This document shows positions 16,833-25,501 of a DNA stretch of 64,000 bases, piece after piece (the stretch's first letter is position 1; every line of letters begins with the position of its first letter). The notes under the pieces were generated by a model. That model did no database searches. It was given only the letters and a program-made list of their open reading frames with translations, and was not told the origin of the DNA. Source of the DNA: an uncultured Phascolarctobacterium sp. (GTDB taxonomy: Bacteria; Bacillota; Negativicutes; Acidaminococcales; Acidaminococcaceae); NCBI RefSeq assembly GCF_905212365.1, contig NZ_CAJMEH010000002.1:10145-74144 (forward strand). Reading direction: 5' to 3'. The translations under genes were made by a program, and so were the position numbers.

Positions 16833-17552
16833 CTACATACTAAAATTATCGCCAAGGTAATACTTTCTGGCAATAGGATCGTTGGCGATAGTTTTACTGT
16901 CGCCGTGCAGCAAAATCTTGCCTTCTGCCAGAATATAGGCCTTATTGACAATGCTCAGCGTTTCGCGCACATTATGATCCGTAATTAATACGCCAATGCC
17001 GCGCTGCGCTAAATGAGCGATCATGCCCTGAATATCGGCAACCGCGATGGGGTCGATACCGGCGAAAGGCTCGTCCAGCAAAATAAAGGCCGGATCGGTA
17101 GCCAAAGCGCGGGCAATTTCCACGCGGCGGCGCTCGCCGCCTGACAGCGCTTTACCCTCGCTTTTACGCACATGGTTTAAACGAAATTCGTCCAGCAAAG
17201 CGTTCATCTTTTCCTCACGCTCGGCCGCAGCCAGGGATGTGGTTTCCAAAATCGCCATAATATTGTCTTCTACCGTCATTTTGCTGAAAATAGAAGCTTC
17301 CTGAGGCAAATAACCAATACCGTTGCGAGCCCGCTCATACATGGGCATACCGGAAATATCCCTGCCGTCCAGGGTAACTTTACCGGAATCAGGCTTTTCA
17401 ATACCGACAATCATGTAGAAGGTCGTCGTCTTGCCCGCGCCGTTAGGCCCTAAAAGCCCCACTACGCTGCCCTGCTCCACGCTTATGCTGACGCCGTCAA
17501 CTACATGGCGTCCTGAATATATCTTGACAAGATTATCTGTTTTAATAACCAA
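16833..17552 (-). CDS. lptB: LPS export ABC transporter ATPase LptB
   Basis: A 239-residue ATPase. Walker [10 protein letters not shown] is at 35-43, the signature [15 protein letters not shown] at 136-150, Walker [13 protein letters not shown] from 157, and the switch His is in [10 protein letters not shown]. The [10 protein letters not shown]-loop and the DHNVRET motif are typical of LptB. The start is TTG at 17552 with GGAGGG 7 bases upstream. It powers the LptFG permease encoded immediately downstream (12-base gap). Confidence 0.93.
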   Translation of the reverse strand: MVIKTDNLVKIYSGRHVVDGVSISVEQGSVVGLLGPNGAGKTTTFYMIVGIEKPDSGKVTLDGRDISGMPMYERARNGIGYLPQEASIFSKMTVEDNIMAILETTSLAAAEREEKMNALLDEFRLNHVRKSEGKALSGGERRRVEIARALATDPAFILLDEPFAGIDPIAVADIQGMIAHLAQRGIGVLITDHNVRETLSIVNKAYILAEGKILLHGDSKTIANDPIARKYYLGDNFSM

Positions 17553-17570
17553 GCTTGTGCCCTCCGTTAA

Positions 17571-18335
17571 TTAAGCTGTGGCCTGCTCGCCCTGCTGCTC
17601 CTTACCGGGAACAGCAGGCTGCTTTTCCGGAATGTAATGAATTTTTACATTGCCGTCGGCAACGGCTACATTGGTATTGGTCAGACGCAGCTTATCTCCG
17701 GCTACAGAATTACCGTTCTGCATAGCCTTGGCGTTGCCAATAAGCTCCACATAACCGCTGTTATCCGTTTTATAAACTGCACTGTCAGAAGAAGCCTTCA
17801 GGTCGCGGGCCGGGCTGTCAATATCAACGCCGCCGTAAGCGTTGGCTACGCCCTGCGCCATATCGTAATCTATTTTAGCCGCATTCATTACGCTACCGTC
17901 AACATCGGTCAAGCGCGCCCAGCTGCCAATAGTTTCCGCAAACTGACGCTCCTTATAATAATCCACTCTATCGGCGCTGAGGCTCTTGCCCGCTTTAGTA
18001 ATAACTGCGCCGCCTACAGCGGAAAGATCGTTTTCATTATGAGCGATAAATTCATTGCAGACAATATGCGCATCCTCACGGTCGGCAATAACGTTGCCTA
18101 TCAATGTGCCGCTTTTCGTTTTACTGTTAAATTTAGCATAATCAGCCGTAGCCTTGCCGCCGTTTTGCAGTAAAACCACATGACCCTTGGCCTCGCCCTC
18201 GCCGGTCTGCAAATTATATTCCAGCTCGTCGGCCTGCACGCTGAAATTATCCGCAGCAGCCAGGCAGGTAGCGCTCAGCCCCAGCGTCAACAGCGCGGCA
18301 GCAGCCGTCAGCAAAATTTTCTTAGTATAATTCAT
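17571..18335 (-). CDS. lptA: LptA/OstA-family periplasmic LPS transport protein
   Basis: A 254-residue exported protein with a signal peptide (hydrophobic stretch near residues 7-24, cleavage near CLA-AAD). The OstA beta-jelly-roll pattern is visible: FSVQADELEYNLQTGEGEAKG, then repeated GNVIADREDAHI and GGAVITKAGKSL strands. LptA links the inner-membrane LptBFGC complex to the outer-membrane translocon. At about 230 mature residues it is longer than the E. coli protein. The stop is one base from the next start in the operon. LptD is not in the window. Confidence 0.88.
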   Translation of the reverse strand: MNYTKKILLTAAAALLTLGLSATCLAAADNFSVQADELEYNLQTGEGEAKGHVVLLQNGGKATADYAKFNSKTKSGTLIGNVIADREDAHIVCNEFIAHNENDLSAVGGAVITKAGKSLSADRVDYYKERQFAETIGSWARLTDVDGSVMNAAKIDYDMAQGVANAYGGVDIDSPARDLKASSDSAVYKTDNSGYVELIGNAKAMQNGNSVAGDKLRLTNTNVAVADGNVKIHYIPEKQPAVPGKEQQGEQATA

Positions 18336-18336
18336 C

Positions 18337-18891
18337 TTATTCGCCGCCTTTCACAACTTTAGCATTTCCTTTAAGCTTTACACTTTTAAACGCACTGGTA
18401 GTTACCGCCTTATCCGCAGTAGCAGTCCAAGCATCCTTCAGCATTTTTACATGCCCTTCGCCGGTTATCAGCTCCTGCGACTGTCTCCAGACAATTTTAT
18501 CTGCGTAAAGCTCGCCGCCAGTATTCAGCACGGCCTTAACATTTCCCTCCAAAGCAAAATCATTTTTATTGATTTCGGCATAGCCCTTTTCCGCTGCAAT
18601 GTCCAAATAGCTACCGTCACTGCGGAAAACCTTGCCCTTGATGCCTTTAAGGTACGCCATATTTTTTTGCTTATCGTTGACTACCTCTTCTACCGTAAAC
18701 TGCCACAGCTTTTTGCCGTCCTTTTCCCGCTGCAGGACGCTGTTTTTCAAAGAAGCGTTCAGCTGCGCGCTAACGCCGTCGCCCACCTTAACGCTCACGG
18801 GCTTTTCGCCGCCCAGCATCAGCCAGGCGATTACAGCACCGGCGATGAGGATGCCTGCAGCAATGGACAGGACTATCTTTTTATTTTTCAT
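18337..18891 (-). CDS. lptC: LPS export protein LptC
   Basis: A 184-residue bitopic protein. A single N-terminal membrane helix (about residues 5-26) is followed by a periplasmic LptC domain with LWQFTVEEVVNDKQKNMAYL, ALEGNVKAVLNTGGELYADKI and VKMLKDAWTATAD strands. It receives LPS from LptFG and hands it to LptA, encoded just downstream (one-base spacing). It overlaps the lipid A acyltransferase gene upstream by 11 bases. Confidence 0.87.
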   Translation of the reverse strand: MKNKKIVLSIAAGILIAGAVIAWLMLGGEKPVSVKVGDGVSAQLNASLKNSVLQREKDGKKLWQFTVEEVVNDKQKNMAYLKGIKGKVFRSDGSYLDIAAEKGYAEINKNDFALEGNVKAVLNTGGELYADKIVWRQSQELITGEGHVKMLKDAWTATADKAVTTSAFKSVKLKGNAKVVKGGE

Positions 18892-19783
18892 CTGCTTCCT
18901 TTTCCTCCTCCGGCGGCGTATACGGCGTATTCCAGCGGTGCTGGAACCAAATCCAGTTATCGGGGTATTCCTTAATGATTTTTTCGACCTCCTGGGTCAT
19001 CTTCAAGGTTACGTTATAATCGTCGGCCTTTTGGTCGCCGGTAAATTTATAGCGAATCGGGTCGCGGACGATAGCCTGATGCCCATAGCCGTCAGGCTTA
19101 CGAATAATAAAGATAGGAATAATCGGCGCTTTAAACTTGCGGGCAAAATAAGCGGGGCCCGTAGGCGTAGAAGCCATCTTGCCCAAAAAGGGTACGAAAA
19201 TTCCGTCGTAGCCGCCGTCCTGGTCGGCAATCAGCCCCAGCATGCGGCCCTTTTTCATAGCGCGGGCACAGCCCAGTATTTCGCTGGTACCGCGTGAAAA
19301 AATTTCCTGCCCCACACCGGTGCGCAGCTCGTTCATAAAATCGCTGTACACTCTGTTGGGCTGGGGCTTTTCCACCGCGCTCAGCGGAAAGCCGTTCAGC
19401 GCCAGGCCTGCTCCCAGCCATTCCCAGTTATCCATATGGCAGGCCAGCATAACCACGCCGTGCCCCTCATGCACTGCATCCCACAGCACCTCAGGCCGGT
19501 CAAATGTTACTAAGCCACGGATATTATCACGATTCAGAGCCGGCATATATAAAATTTCCATAAAGGTAATGCCCAGCTTGATGAACAATGACTTAATCGT
19601 GGTCTGGGACTGCTCCTCGCTGTAGCCCAGACATTCGCGAATCGTCGCTTCCGCGCGCAGCCGCTGCTTTTTCGCAATCTTATGGTACAAATGGCCCATA
19701 CCCTTGCCAATTACCACTACCGCTTTATAGGGCAGCCAGGACACTACCGTACTTATCGTTTTCAGTAAATAATACAACCACAT
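18881..19783 (-). CDS. LpxL/HtrB-type lipid A acyltransferase (first copy)
   Basis: A 300-residue lysophospholipid-acyltransferase-family protein. It has an N-terminal membrane anchor (LYYLLKTISTVVSWLPY), the catalytic H-x4-E motif in ACHMDNWEWLG near residue 125, and the later RGTSEIL, LIADQDGG and WFQHRWN blocks. It would add a secondary acyl chain to Kdo-lipid A. ATG 19783 is chosen for GGAG 9 bases upstream and because it overlaps the kdsC stop by one base (TAATG). A second family member lies at 31585-32475. Confidence 0.88.
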   Translation of the reverse strand: MWLYYLLKTISTVVSWLPYKAVVVIGKGMGHLYHKIAKKQRLRAEATIRECLGYSEEQSQTTIKSLFIKLGITFMEILYMPALNRDNIRGLVTFDRPEVLWDAVHEGHGVVMLACHMDNWEWLGAGLALNGFPLSAVEKPQPNRVYSDFMNELRTGVGQEIFSRGTSEILGCARAMKKGRMLGLIADQDGGYDGIFVPFLGKMASTPTGPAYFARKFKAPIIPIFIIRKPDGYGHQAIVRDPIRYKFTGDQKADDYNVTLKMTQEVEKIIKEYPDNWIWFQHRWNTPYTPPEEEKEADEK

Positions 19784-20391
19784 TATTGTCGATCTCCTTG
19801 TCCGGCATGCAGATAAGCCGCCACCAAAGATTGCCATTTCCCCTGCGCCCGCAGAATCAGCTCTGCCGCTTCACGAACTGCGCCGTTGCCGCCAAAAGCC
19901 AATGTAATATAGTCGGCGGCAGCGCAAACCTCGTTAACGCCGTCATGGGGAGCAAGGCTCAGCCCTGCCGCTTTAAAAGCCGGCAAATCGTTCAAATCGT
20001 CCCCCATATAAGCGACCTGCTCCTGCCGCAGGTTCAAGAATTGCCGCAGCTGGCTTAAAGCTGCATACTTATCCTTCACGCCCTCGCATAGCAGTGTAAT
20101 GCCCAGCTCCTCTGCGCGGCGGTGAATAATTTCACTTTTTCGTCCAGTAACAATAGCTACCTGCAGGCCGCTGCGCAGCGCGCAGCTGATGCCCAGACCA
20201 TCCTTGGCGTTAAAGCCTTTAAAGACTTCGCCATTAGCTCCTATATTGATAGTACCGTCGGTCAGTACGCCGTCCACGTCCAGAGCCAGCAGCCGCAGCT
20301 TTGCCAGCCGCGGCTTCAATGTCGCCAAATAATCATGCTCTGCGCCCAGCCCATCCTGATACCAAGCCTGCCGTTGTGCCTGCTCAGCCAT
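19783..20391 (-). CDS. kdsC: 3-deoxy-D-manno-octulosonate 8-phosphate phosphatase KdsC
   Basis: A 202-residue class C0 HAD phosphatase. Motif I is LLALDVDGVLTDG with the nucleophile and acid Asp near residues 37-39. FNAKDGLGISCAL, IVTGRKS, and VAYMGDDLNDLPAFKAAGLS complete motifs II and III. It releases phosphate from Kdo-8-P. It has a longer N-terminus (about 30 residues) than E. coli KdsC. It lies between kdsD and the lipid A acyltransferase and ends in a TAATG overlap. Confidence 0.92.
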   Translation of the reverse strand: MAEQAQRQAWYQDGLGAEHDYLATLKPRLAKLRLLALDVDGVLTDGTINIGANGEVFKGFNAKDGLGISCALRSGLQVAIVTGRKSEIIHRRAEELGITLLCEGVKDKYAALSQLRQFLNLRQEQVAYMGDDLNDLPAFKAAGLSLAPHDGVNEVCAAADYITLAFGGNGAVREAAELILRAQGKWQSLVAAYLHAGQGDRQ

Positions 20392-21365
20392 TATACCACT
20401 CCCTGCCTTACCAGGTCGGTCATATGCAGCAGACCGATAACCTTACGCTGCTCGTCGATAACCGGCAGCACCGTAATCGGCTTGGGGCGGTTGCTTTCCA
20501 TAAGATGCAACGCCTGCGCCGCCAGCTTATCCTGCGTAATAGTTTTAGGATTAGCCGTCATCAGCTCCTTAACCGGACGCTGCAAGAAGCCCACGCCCTT
20601 GCTGAGCCCGCGGCGGATATCTCCGTCCGTCAGCACGCCCTGCATAATACCGTTTTCGTCCACCACGGACACAGCGCCCAAGCCCTTGTCCGTAATGACA
20701 AAGAGCGCGTCCTGCACCTTCGTATCGGCCAAAACCGTGGGGTTTTCTTCACCCTTATGCATAATATTGCCTACGGTCAGCAGCAGCTTGCGTCCCAGGC
20801 TGCCGCCCGGATGGAAAATAGCAAACTGGCTGGCCGTAAAATTATGCTTTTGCAGCAGCGCCAAGGCTAAAGCGTCGCCATAGGCCAGCGCCGCCGTCGT
20901 GCTGCTGGTAGGCGCCAACCCTAAGGGGCAGGCCTCTTTAGTAACGCCCACATTTAAAATAACGTCCGCATTGCGTCCCAACGTGGAATTGGCATTGCCC
21001 ACCATAGCGATGATTTTCGCGCCAATACGGCGCAGGGACGGCAGAATATTAAGCACCTCGCCCGTCTCGCCGCTGTTGGACAGAGCGATAACCACATCGT
21101 GACAGGTTACCATGCCCAAATCGCCGTGAATGCCTTCGGCAGGGTGCAGGTAAAAGGACGGCGTGCCGGTGCTGGCCAGCGTAGCCGCCATCTTGCGGCC
21201 AATCAAGCCGCTTTTGCCCATACCGGTAATTACCGTGCGGCCCTGACACTCCAAAATCAGGCTTACTGCCGCTGCAAAGTTTTTATCTATCCGAGGCACT
21301 AGCTCCAGCACGGCCTCCGCTTCCATGCGCAGAACCTCCTGCGCATGCTCCAGCATTGCTTCCAT
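20391..21365 (-). CDS. kdsD: Arabinose-5-phosphate isomerase KdsD
   Basis: A 324-residue enzyme with an N-terminal SIS domain (TVITGMGKSGLIGRKMAATLASTGTPSFYLHP, then HGDLGMV and ALSNSGETGEVL) and two C-terminal CBS domains from about residue 205. It converts ribulose-5-P to arabinose-5-P, the first step of Kdo synthesis. ATG 21365 has AGAAAGGTGG 6-8 bases upstream; a GTG at 21377 overlaps that site and is less likely. The last codon touches the kdsC start. Confidence 0.93.
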   Translation of the reverse strand: MEAMLEHAQEVLRMEAEAVLELVPRIDKNFAAAVSLILECQGRTVITGMGKSGLIGRKMAATLASTGTPSFYLHPAEGIHGDLGMVTCHDVVIALSNSGETGEVLNILPSLRRIGAKIIAMVGNANSTLGRNADVILNVGVTKEACPLGLAPTSSTTAALAYGDALALALLQKHNFTASQFAIFHPGGSLGRKLLLTVGNIMHKGEENPTVLADTKVQDALFVITDKGLGAVSVVDENGIMQGVLTDGDIRRGLSKGVGFLQRPVKELMTANPKTITQDKLAAQALHLMESNRPKPITVLPVIDEQRKVIGLLHMTDLVRQGVV

Positions 21366-21388
21366 ATCTGCCGCCACCTTTCTACAGC

Positions 21389-22207
21389 TTAACCGCGCAC
21401 AATTTTATCAATAGCGAGAACGTCGGCCAGCAGCTTTTCCAAAGCGTCCAAACGCACCATATTGGGTCCGTCGGACAAAGCCTCCGCCGGATTATCGTGT
21501 ACCTCCAGGAACAGCGCATCGATGCCAACTGCCGCAGCGGCCCGCGCCATATGGGGCACATACTGGCTCTGACCGCCGCTGGACGTGCCCTGGCCGCCGG
21601 GAATTTGTACGCTATGGGTAGCGTCCATTACTACAGGATAGCCCAGCTCGCGCATAATTGCCAGACCGCGCATATCCGTCACCAGCGTATTATAGCCGAA
21701 GCTGGCGCCGCGTTCCGTCAGCAGCAAATTACGATTGCCTGCTTCCTCCACCTTTTTTACGACATTCTTCATATCCCAAGGCGCAAGGAACTGCCCCTTT
21801 TTTACGTTGATTGTTCTGCCGGTTTTCGCAGCGGCCCATACCAAATCGGTCTGACGGCACAGGAAAGCCGGAATTTGCAGAATATCAGCCACCTCGGCGG
21901 CCTTTTCTGCCTGCCAGGGCTCGTGGATATCCGTAACCACAGGTACGCCCAAATCTGCCTTAATCTGCGCTAAAATTTTCAAGCCTTCGTCAATGCCGGG
22001 CCCGCGAAAGGAGGCATAGGAAGAACGGTTGGCTTTATCAAATGAAGCCTTAAACACATAGGGAATCCCCAGCTTAGCACAAATAGCCTTCGTGCGCCGG
22101 CCAATCGTCAGGCTGCGCTCGTAGCCCTCCAAAACGCAGGGGCCGGCCATCAGCATCAGAGGATGACCCTGTCCTACCTCATAATTTCCAACTTTAACTA
22201 TCTGCAT
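21389..22207 (-). CDS. kdsA: Kdo-8-phosphate synthase KdsA
   Basis: A 272-residue TIM-barrel enzyme condensing arabinose-5-P with phosphoenolpyruvate. Diagnostic stretches are [61 protein letters not shown] and [13 protein letters not shown]. The Asn in KANRSS marks the metal-independent type rather than the Cys type, if the alignment holds. AAAGGAGG precedes ATG 22207. Confidence 0.95.
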   Translation of the reverse strand: MQIVKVGNYEVGQGHPLMLMAGPCVLEGYERSLTIGRRTKAICAKLGIPYVFKASFDKANRSSYASFRGPGIDEGLKILAQIKADLGVPVVTDIHEPWQAEKAAEVADILQIPAFLCRQTDLVWAAAKTGRTINVKKGQFLAPWDMKNVVKKVEEAGNRNLLLTERGASFGYNTLVTDMRGLAIMRELGYPVVMDATHSVQIPGGQGTSSGGQSQYVPHMARAAAAVGIDALFLEVHDNPAEALSDGPNMVRLDALEKLLADVLAIDKIVRG

Positions 22208-22219
22208 AGTCAGCCTCCT

Positions 22220-22951
22220 TTATTTATTCATTTTAGCAAACAGCTCGTTGACTGCCGCCAAATCCTCCGGCGTATCTACGCCGATACCTTGAAAATCGCT
22301 TTCCAAAACCTTAATTTTATAACCGTTTTCCAACGCGCGCAGCTGCTCCAGGCTTTCCGCTCTTTCCAGCGGCGTCGGCGTCAAGGCGGCATATTTCAGC
22401 AAAAAGCTGCGGCGGTAGGCGTAAACGCCCACATGCTTAAAGACCTTGAAATCCTCCGGCTTTTTGCGGGGATAGGGCAGCAGGCTGCGAGAAAAATACA
22501 GCGCATAGCCGTTTAAATCGGTAACAACCTTAACGGCGGCCGGATTATCATATTCCTCCTCGCGCATAACAGTTTTCAAGGTTGCCATCTGCAAATTTTC
22601 ATCAGCAAAAGCTTCCGCTAAACGGTCGATGACCTCCGGCGGCAGCATGGGCTCGTCACCCTGTACATTAACGATAACGTCGGCGTCAGGATAGCTCAGC
22701 ACCACCTCGGCCAAACGGTCGGTACCGCTTGGATGGTCGGGAGAGGTCATCATAACCTTACCGCCGAAGCTTTCCACAGCCTTTTGCACCAGCTCGTTAT
22801 CCGTAGCCACCACTACCTCGTCCGGCAGCGTGGCCTGACAAGCGCGCTCATAAACGCGCTGAATCATCGGCTTACCGGCAATCAAAGACAAGGGCTTGCC
22901 CGGCAGCCGGGTCGAAGCGTAACGGGCGGGAATGACACATAACACCTTCAT
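22220..22951 (-). CDS. kdsB: CMP-Kdo synthetase KdsB
   Basis: A 243-residue cytidylyltransferase that activates Kdo with CTP. The N-terminal VIPARYASTRLPGKPL, the DEVVVATDN block, MTSPDHPSGTDRLAEV and VNVQGDEP are the conserved family motifs. Its start overlaps the waaA-lpxK stop by one base (TAATG), and a GGAGC ribosome site lies within the end of that gene. Confidence 0.95.
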   Translation of the reverse strand: MKVLCVIPARYASTRLPGKPLSLIAGKPMIQRVYERACQATLPDEVVVATDNELVQKAVESFGGKVMMTSPDHPSGTDRLAEVVLSYPDADVIVNVQGDEPMLPPEVIDRLAEAFADENLQMATLKTVMREEEYDNPAAVKVVTDLNGYALYFSRSLLPYPRKKPEDFKVFKHVGVYAYRRSFLLKYAALTPTPLERAESLEQLRALENGYKIKVLESDFQGIGVDTPEDLAAVNELFAKMNK

Positions 22952-25482
22952 TATTTATCAAGCTCCTTTTTAATGGCATTATTAATATATTCTTTGAACT
23001 TATCCATACCCTCGGTAATGCAGATATCCATGTTCAGGATATACAGCGGTATTTCGCGGGTTGAATAAATAAATTCGGTAGGAATCTTAACGGCGTCCTT
23101 CGCCGTAGCAATCATGGCCACAGCTTTCAAGCTGCTGGCGCGTTCGTTAATGTACTGCATTTCCAGCATACCGTAATCGTGGTGGTCGGGATAACGCACC
23201 GACTCCAAAATATTCAGGCCGATGCTGGACAGCGTTTGTTCAAAGGAGGACGGATTGCCGATAGCGGAAAAGACCATAACATCCTTGCCGCGCAGCTCGT
23301 CCAAATCCTTAATATTTTCGGAAATGCCCTTATACCAATCGGCGATTTCCACAAAGTTTTTCGGATGATGCACGCTCTCTACTACCGGAGCCTCGGCGTT
23401 GTACTTGGCGATAATATTGCGCAGCTGTATGCGGCTCAGCTTGCTGCTCTGGTCCGTCTTAGTCAGCAGGAACAGGTCGCCGCGAGCTAAGTTTTGCAAA
23501 GGCTCACGCAAGGTGCCGCGCGGCAGTACGCAGCCGTTACCGAACATATTCAAAGTGTCCACTAATACCATATCAAGATTGCGCTCCAGCTGCCAATGCT
23601 GATAGCCGTCGTCCATGATGATAACCTCGGCCTTCAGCTTATTCACGGCGTAACGGCCGGTAACGGCGCGGTTTTTACCGATAATAACCGGAATACCCGG
23701 CAATGTTTTCGCCATCAGGTAGGCCTCGTCGCCTGCCTCATAAGCCGTCATAAATATTTTATTGCCGTCGGATACGACGCCCAGCTCCTTGCCCCAGTGA
23801 GAACGATAGCCACGGTTCAGGATAACAACGCGGTAGCCCATGTCCTTAATAAGCGCCGCAACCTTCTGCGCCGTGGGGGTTTTGCCCGTACCGCCGACAG
23901 TAATATTACCAATGGAAATTACGCAGCAGTTCAGCTTTTCCCTCTTTAATAAGCCGGATTCATACATATTCAGCTTACAGCACACGCCGAATTCATACAA
24001 ATAAGACATGCCCCGCAGCACGGCCAGCAGCAGCCAGCCCATGAAAGGCGTTTCCGGCCCGTAAGCAATCTGATAAATATATTGGATTACCGCATCGCCG
24101 TGACGCAGCCGCGCGCCGCCCTCGTCCGTAAGATTGCGGGTATTGACAGGATAAACGGCGTATTCCCGCGCCGGCACGGCCGTCAGGTCCAGCAGCTCCT
24201 TTAAGTAGCGGATGCTGCGCACATCAGCGCCGCGGTTTTCTTTGATGACCTGCAGGGAGGCCGCACCCATTTGCGCCCGGCGCTCGCCGTTCTGCAGAAT
24301 ATCCAGCATTTCGCTGGTCAACTCCGCCTGACTGTGCACCATTTTGCAGGCCTTTACCTTGCTGAGCAAAGCGTAGGAATCCTTAAAGTTTTGCATACTG
24401 GGGCCTACCAAAATCGGCTTGGCATGAGCCGCAGGCTCCAGCACGTTATGACCGCCGGTGTTACTGAAGGAGCCGCCGACAAAGATCACATCGCCCACGG
24501 CATAAATGCGACCCAGCTCGCCGATAGTATCGATAAGCAGCAGCGGATATTCTGCTCGCTCGCCCTGCTGCTCCAGCATTTTAGAGCGATAGCCTGCTTC
24601 ATAGCCGTAATGCGCCGCCAGCTTGGCAATTTCGTCGGCGCGAGCCGTTTTACGTGGGGCGATTACCAGACGGGCATGGGGATAGGTTTCACGCACAGCC
24701 TTAAAGGATTCCAGCAGAACCTTCTCCTCACCAGGGTGAGTAGAGCCTGCCACAATCACAGGATAATCCTCTTTCAGCCCCAACTCCAAACGATATTTTT
24801 CCAAATCCTCAGGAGTTACCTCCGCATAGGTCTGGTCAAATTTTGTATTGCCGGTAACGAAGATTTTTTTGCGGTCTGCGCCCAAATGCGCGATATAATC
24901 GGCGTCAATGCTGGACTGCATGCAGAAACGGCTGACAGTGTTCAGCATATCGTCCCAAATGCCGTAAAGATATCTGTAGTTTTTCACGGATTTTTCCGAA
25001 ATACGTCCGTTGACCATCATTACAGGAATGTGACGCTCACGGATAGCCCGCAGGAAATTAGGCCACAGCTCCGTTTCTACCGGCATAAATACACCGGGAT
25101 GAATACGCTTCACCAAGGATTCGGCCACAAAGGGCAAATCCAAGGGGAAGTAAATAATAGCGTCCGCTTCGGGAATGATTTGCTTAGCCATATTATAGCC
25201 GCCCACAGTAAAAGCGGATACTAAAACCGGCCTGTCCGGCATTTCCTTGCGTATTTGCTTAACCAAGGGGCTGGTAGCGACAATTTCTCCTACGGACGCG
25301 CCGTGAATCCACACGCAGTCCTTGCGCATTACCTTGGCTATCTCCTCGCTATTGATGCGGCCAAAGACCTGCTGCTTGAAGCGCAGCGCAAAGCCCTTTT
25401 CCGTAAACAGGCGATAGGTATAGTAAGGTATTACAAAAATTACCAGCACTATTAAAATAAGAATATTATACAGAAGATACAT
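22951..25482 (-). CDS. waaA-lpxK: Fused Kdo transferase (WaaA) and lipid A 4'-kinase (LpxK)
   Basis: One uninterrupted 843-residue frame. Residues 1-430 are WaaA: membrane anchor at the N-terminus, WIHGASVGEIVATSPLV near 57, PVETELWPN near 132, IVAGSTHPGEE and FVGGSFSNTGGHNVLEPAAH. Residues about 455-843 are LpxK: GPETPFMGWLL start, P-loop SIGNITVGGTGKT at 523-535, LNRGYRS, and IIMDDGYQHWQLERNLD. WaaA adds Kdo to lipid IVA, the product of LpxK phosphorylation, so the fusion joins two successive steps. All key motifs of both halves are present. It lies between msbA and kdsB in the Kdo/lipid A operon. Confidence 0.93.
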   Translation of the reverse strand: MYLLYNILILIVLVIFVIPYYTYRLFTEKGFALRFKQQVFGRINSEEIAKVMRKDCVWIHGASVGEIVATSPLVKQIRKEMPDRPVLVSAFTVGGYNMAKQIIPEADAIIYFPLDLPFVAESLVKRIHPGVFMPVETELWPNFLRAIRERHIPVMMVNGRISEKSVKNYRYLYGIWDDMLNTVSRFCMQSSIDADYIAHLGADRKKIFVTGNTKFDQTYAEVTPEDLEKYRLELGLKEDYPVIVAGSTHPGEEKVLLESFKAVRETYPHARLVIAPRKTARADEIAKLAAHYGYEAGYRSKMLEQQGERAEYPLLLIDTIGELGRIYAVGDVIFVGGSFSNTGGHNVLEPAAHAKPILVGPSMQNFKDSYALLSKVKACKMVHSQAELTSEMLDILQNGERRAQMGAASLQVIKENRGADVRSIRYLKELLDLTAVPAREYAVYPVNTRNLTDEGGARLRHGDAVIQYIYQIAYGPETPFMGWLLLAVLRGMSYLYEFGVCCKLNMYESGLLKREKLNCCVISIGNITVGGTGKTPTAQKVAALIKDMGYRVVILNRGYRSHWGKELGVVSDGNKIFMTAYEAGDEAYLMAKTLPGIPVIIGKNRAVTGRYAVNKLKAEVIIMDDGYQHWQLERNLDMVLVDTLNMFGNGCVLPRGTLREPLQNLARGDLFLLTKTDQSSKLSRIQLRNIIAKYNAEAPVVESVHHPKNFVEIADWYKGISENIKDLDELRGKDVMVFSAIGNPSSFEQTLSSIGLNILESVRYPDHHDYGMLEMQYINERASSLKAVAMIATAKDAVKIPTEFIYSTREIPLYILNMDICITEGMDKFKEYINNAIKKELDK

Positions 25483-25501
25483 GTACTAACCTCTTTTCGC
25501 C

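Noticed and set aside
24271..25224. Plus-strand open frame of 317 codons
   Set aside because: Antisense to the WaaA half of the fused gene, with no ribosome site or recognisable motifs.
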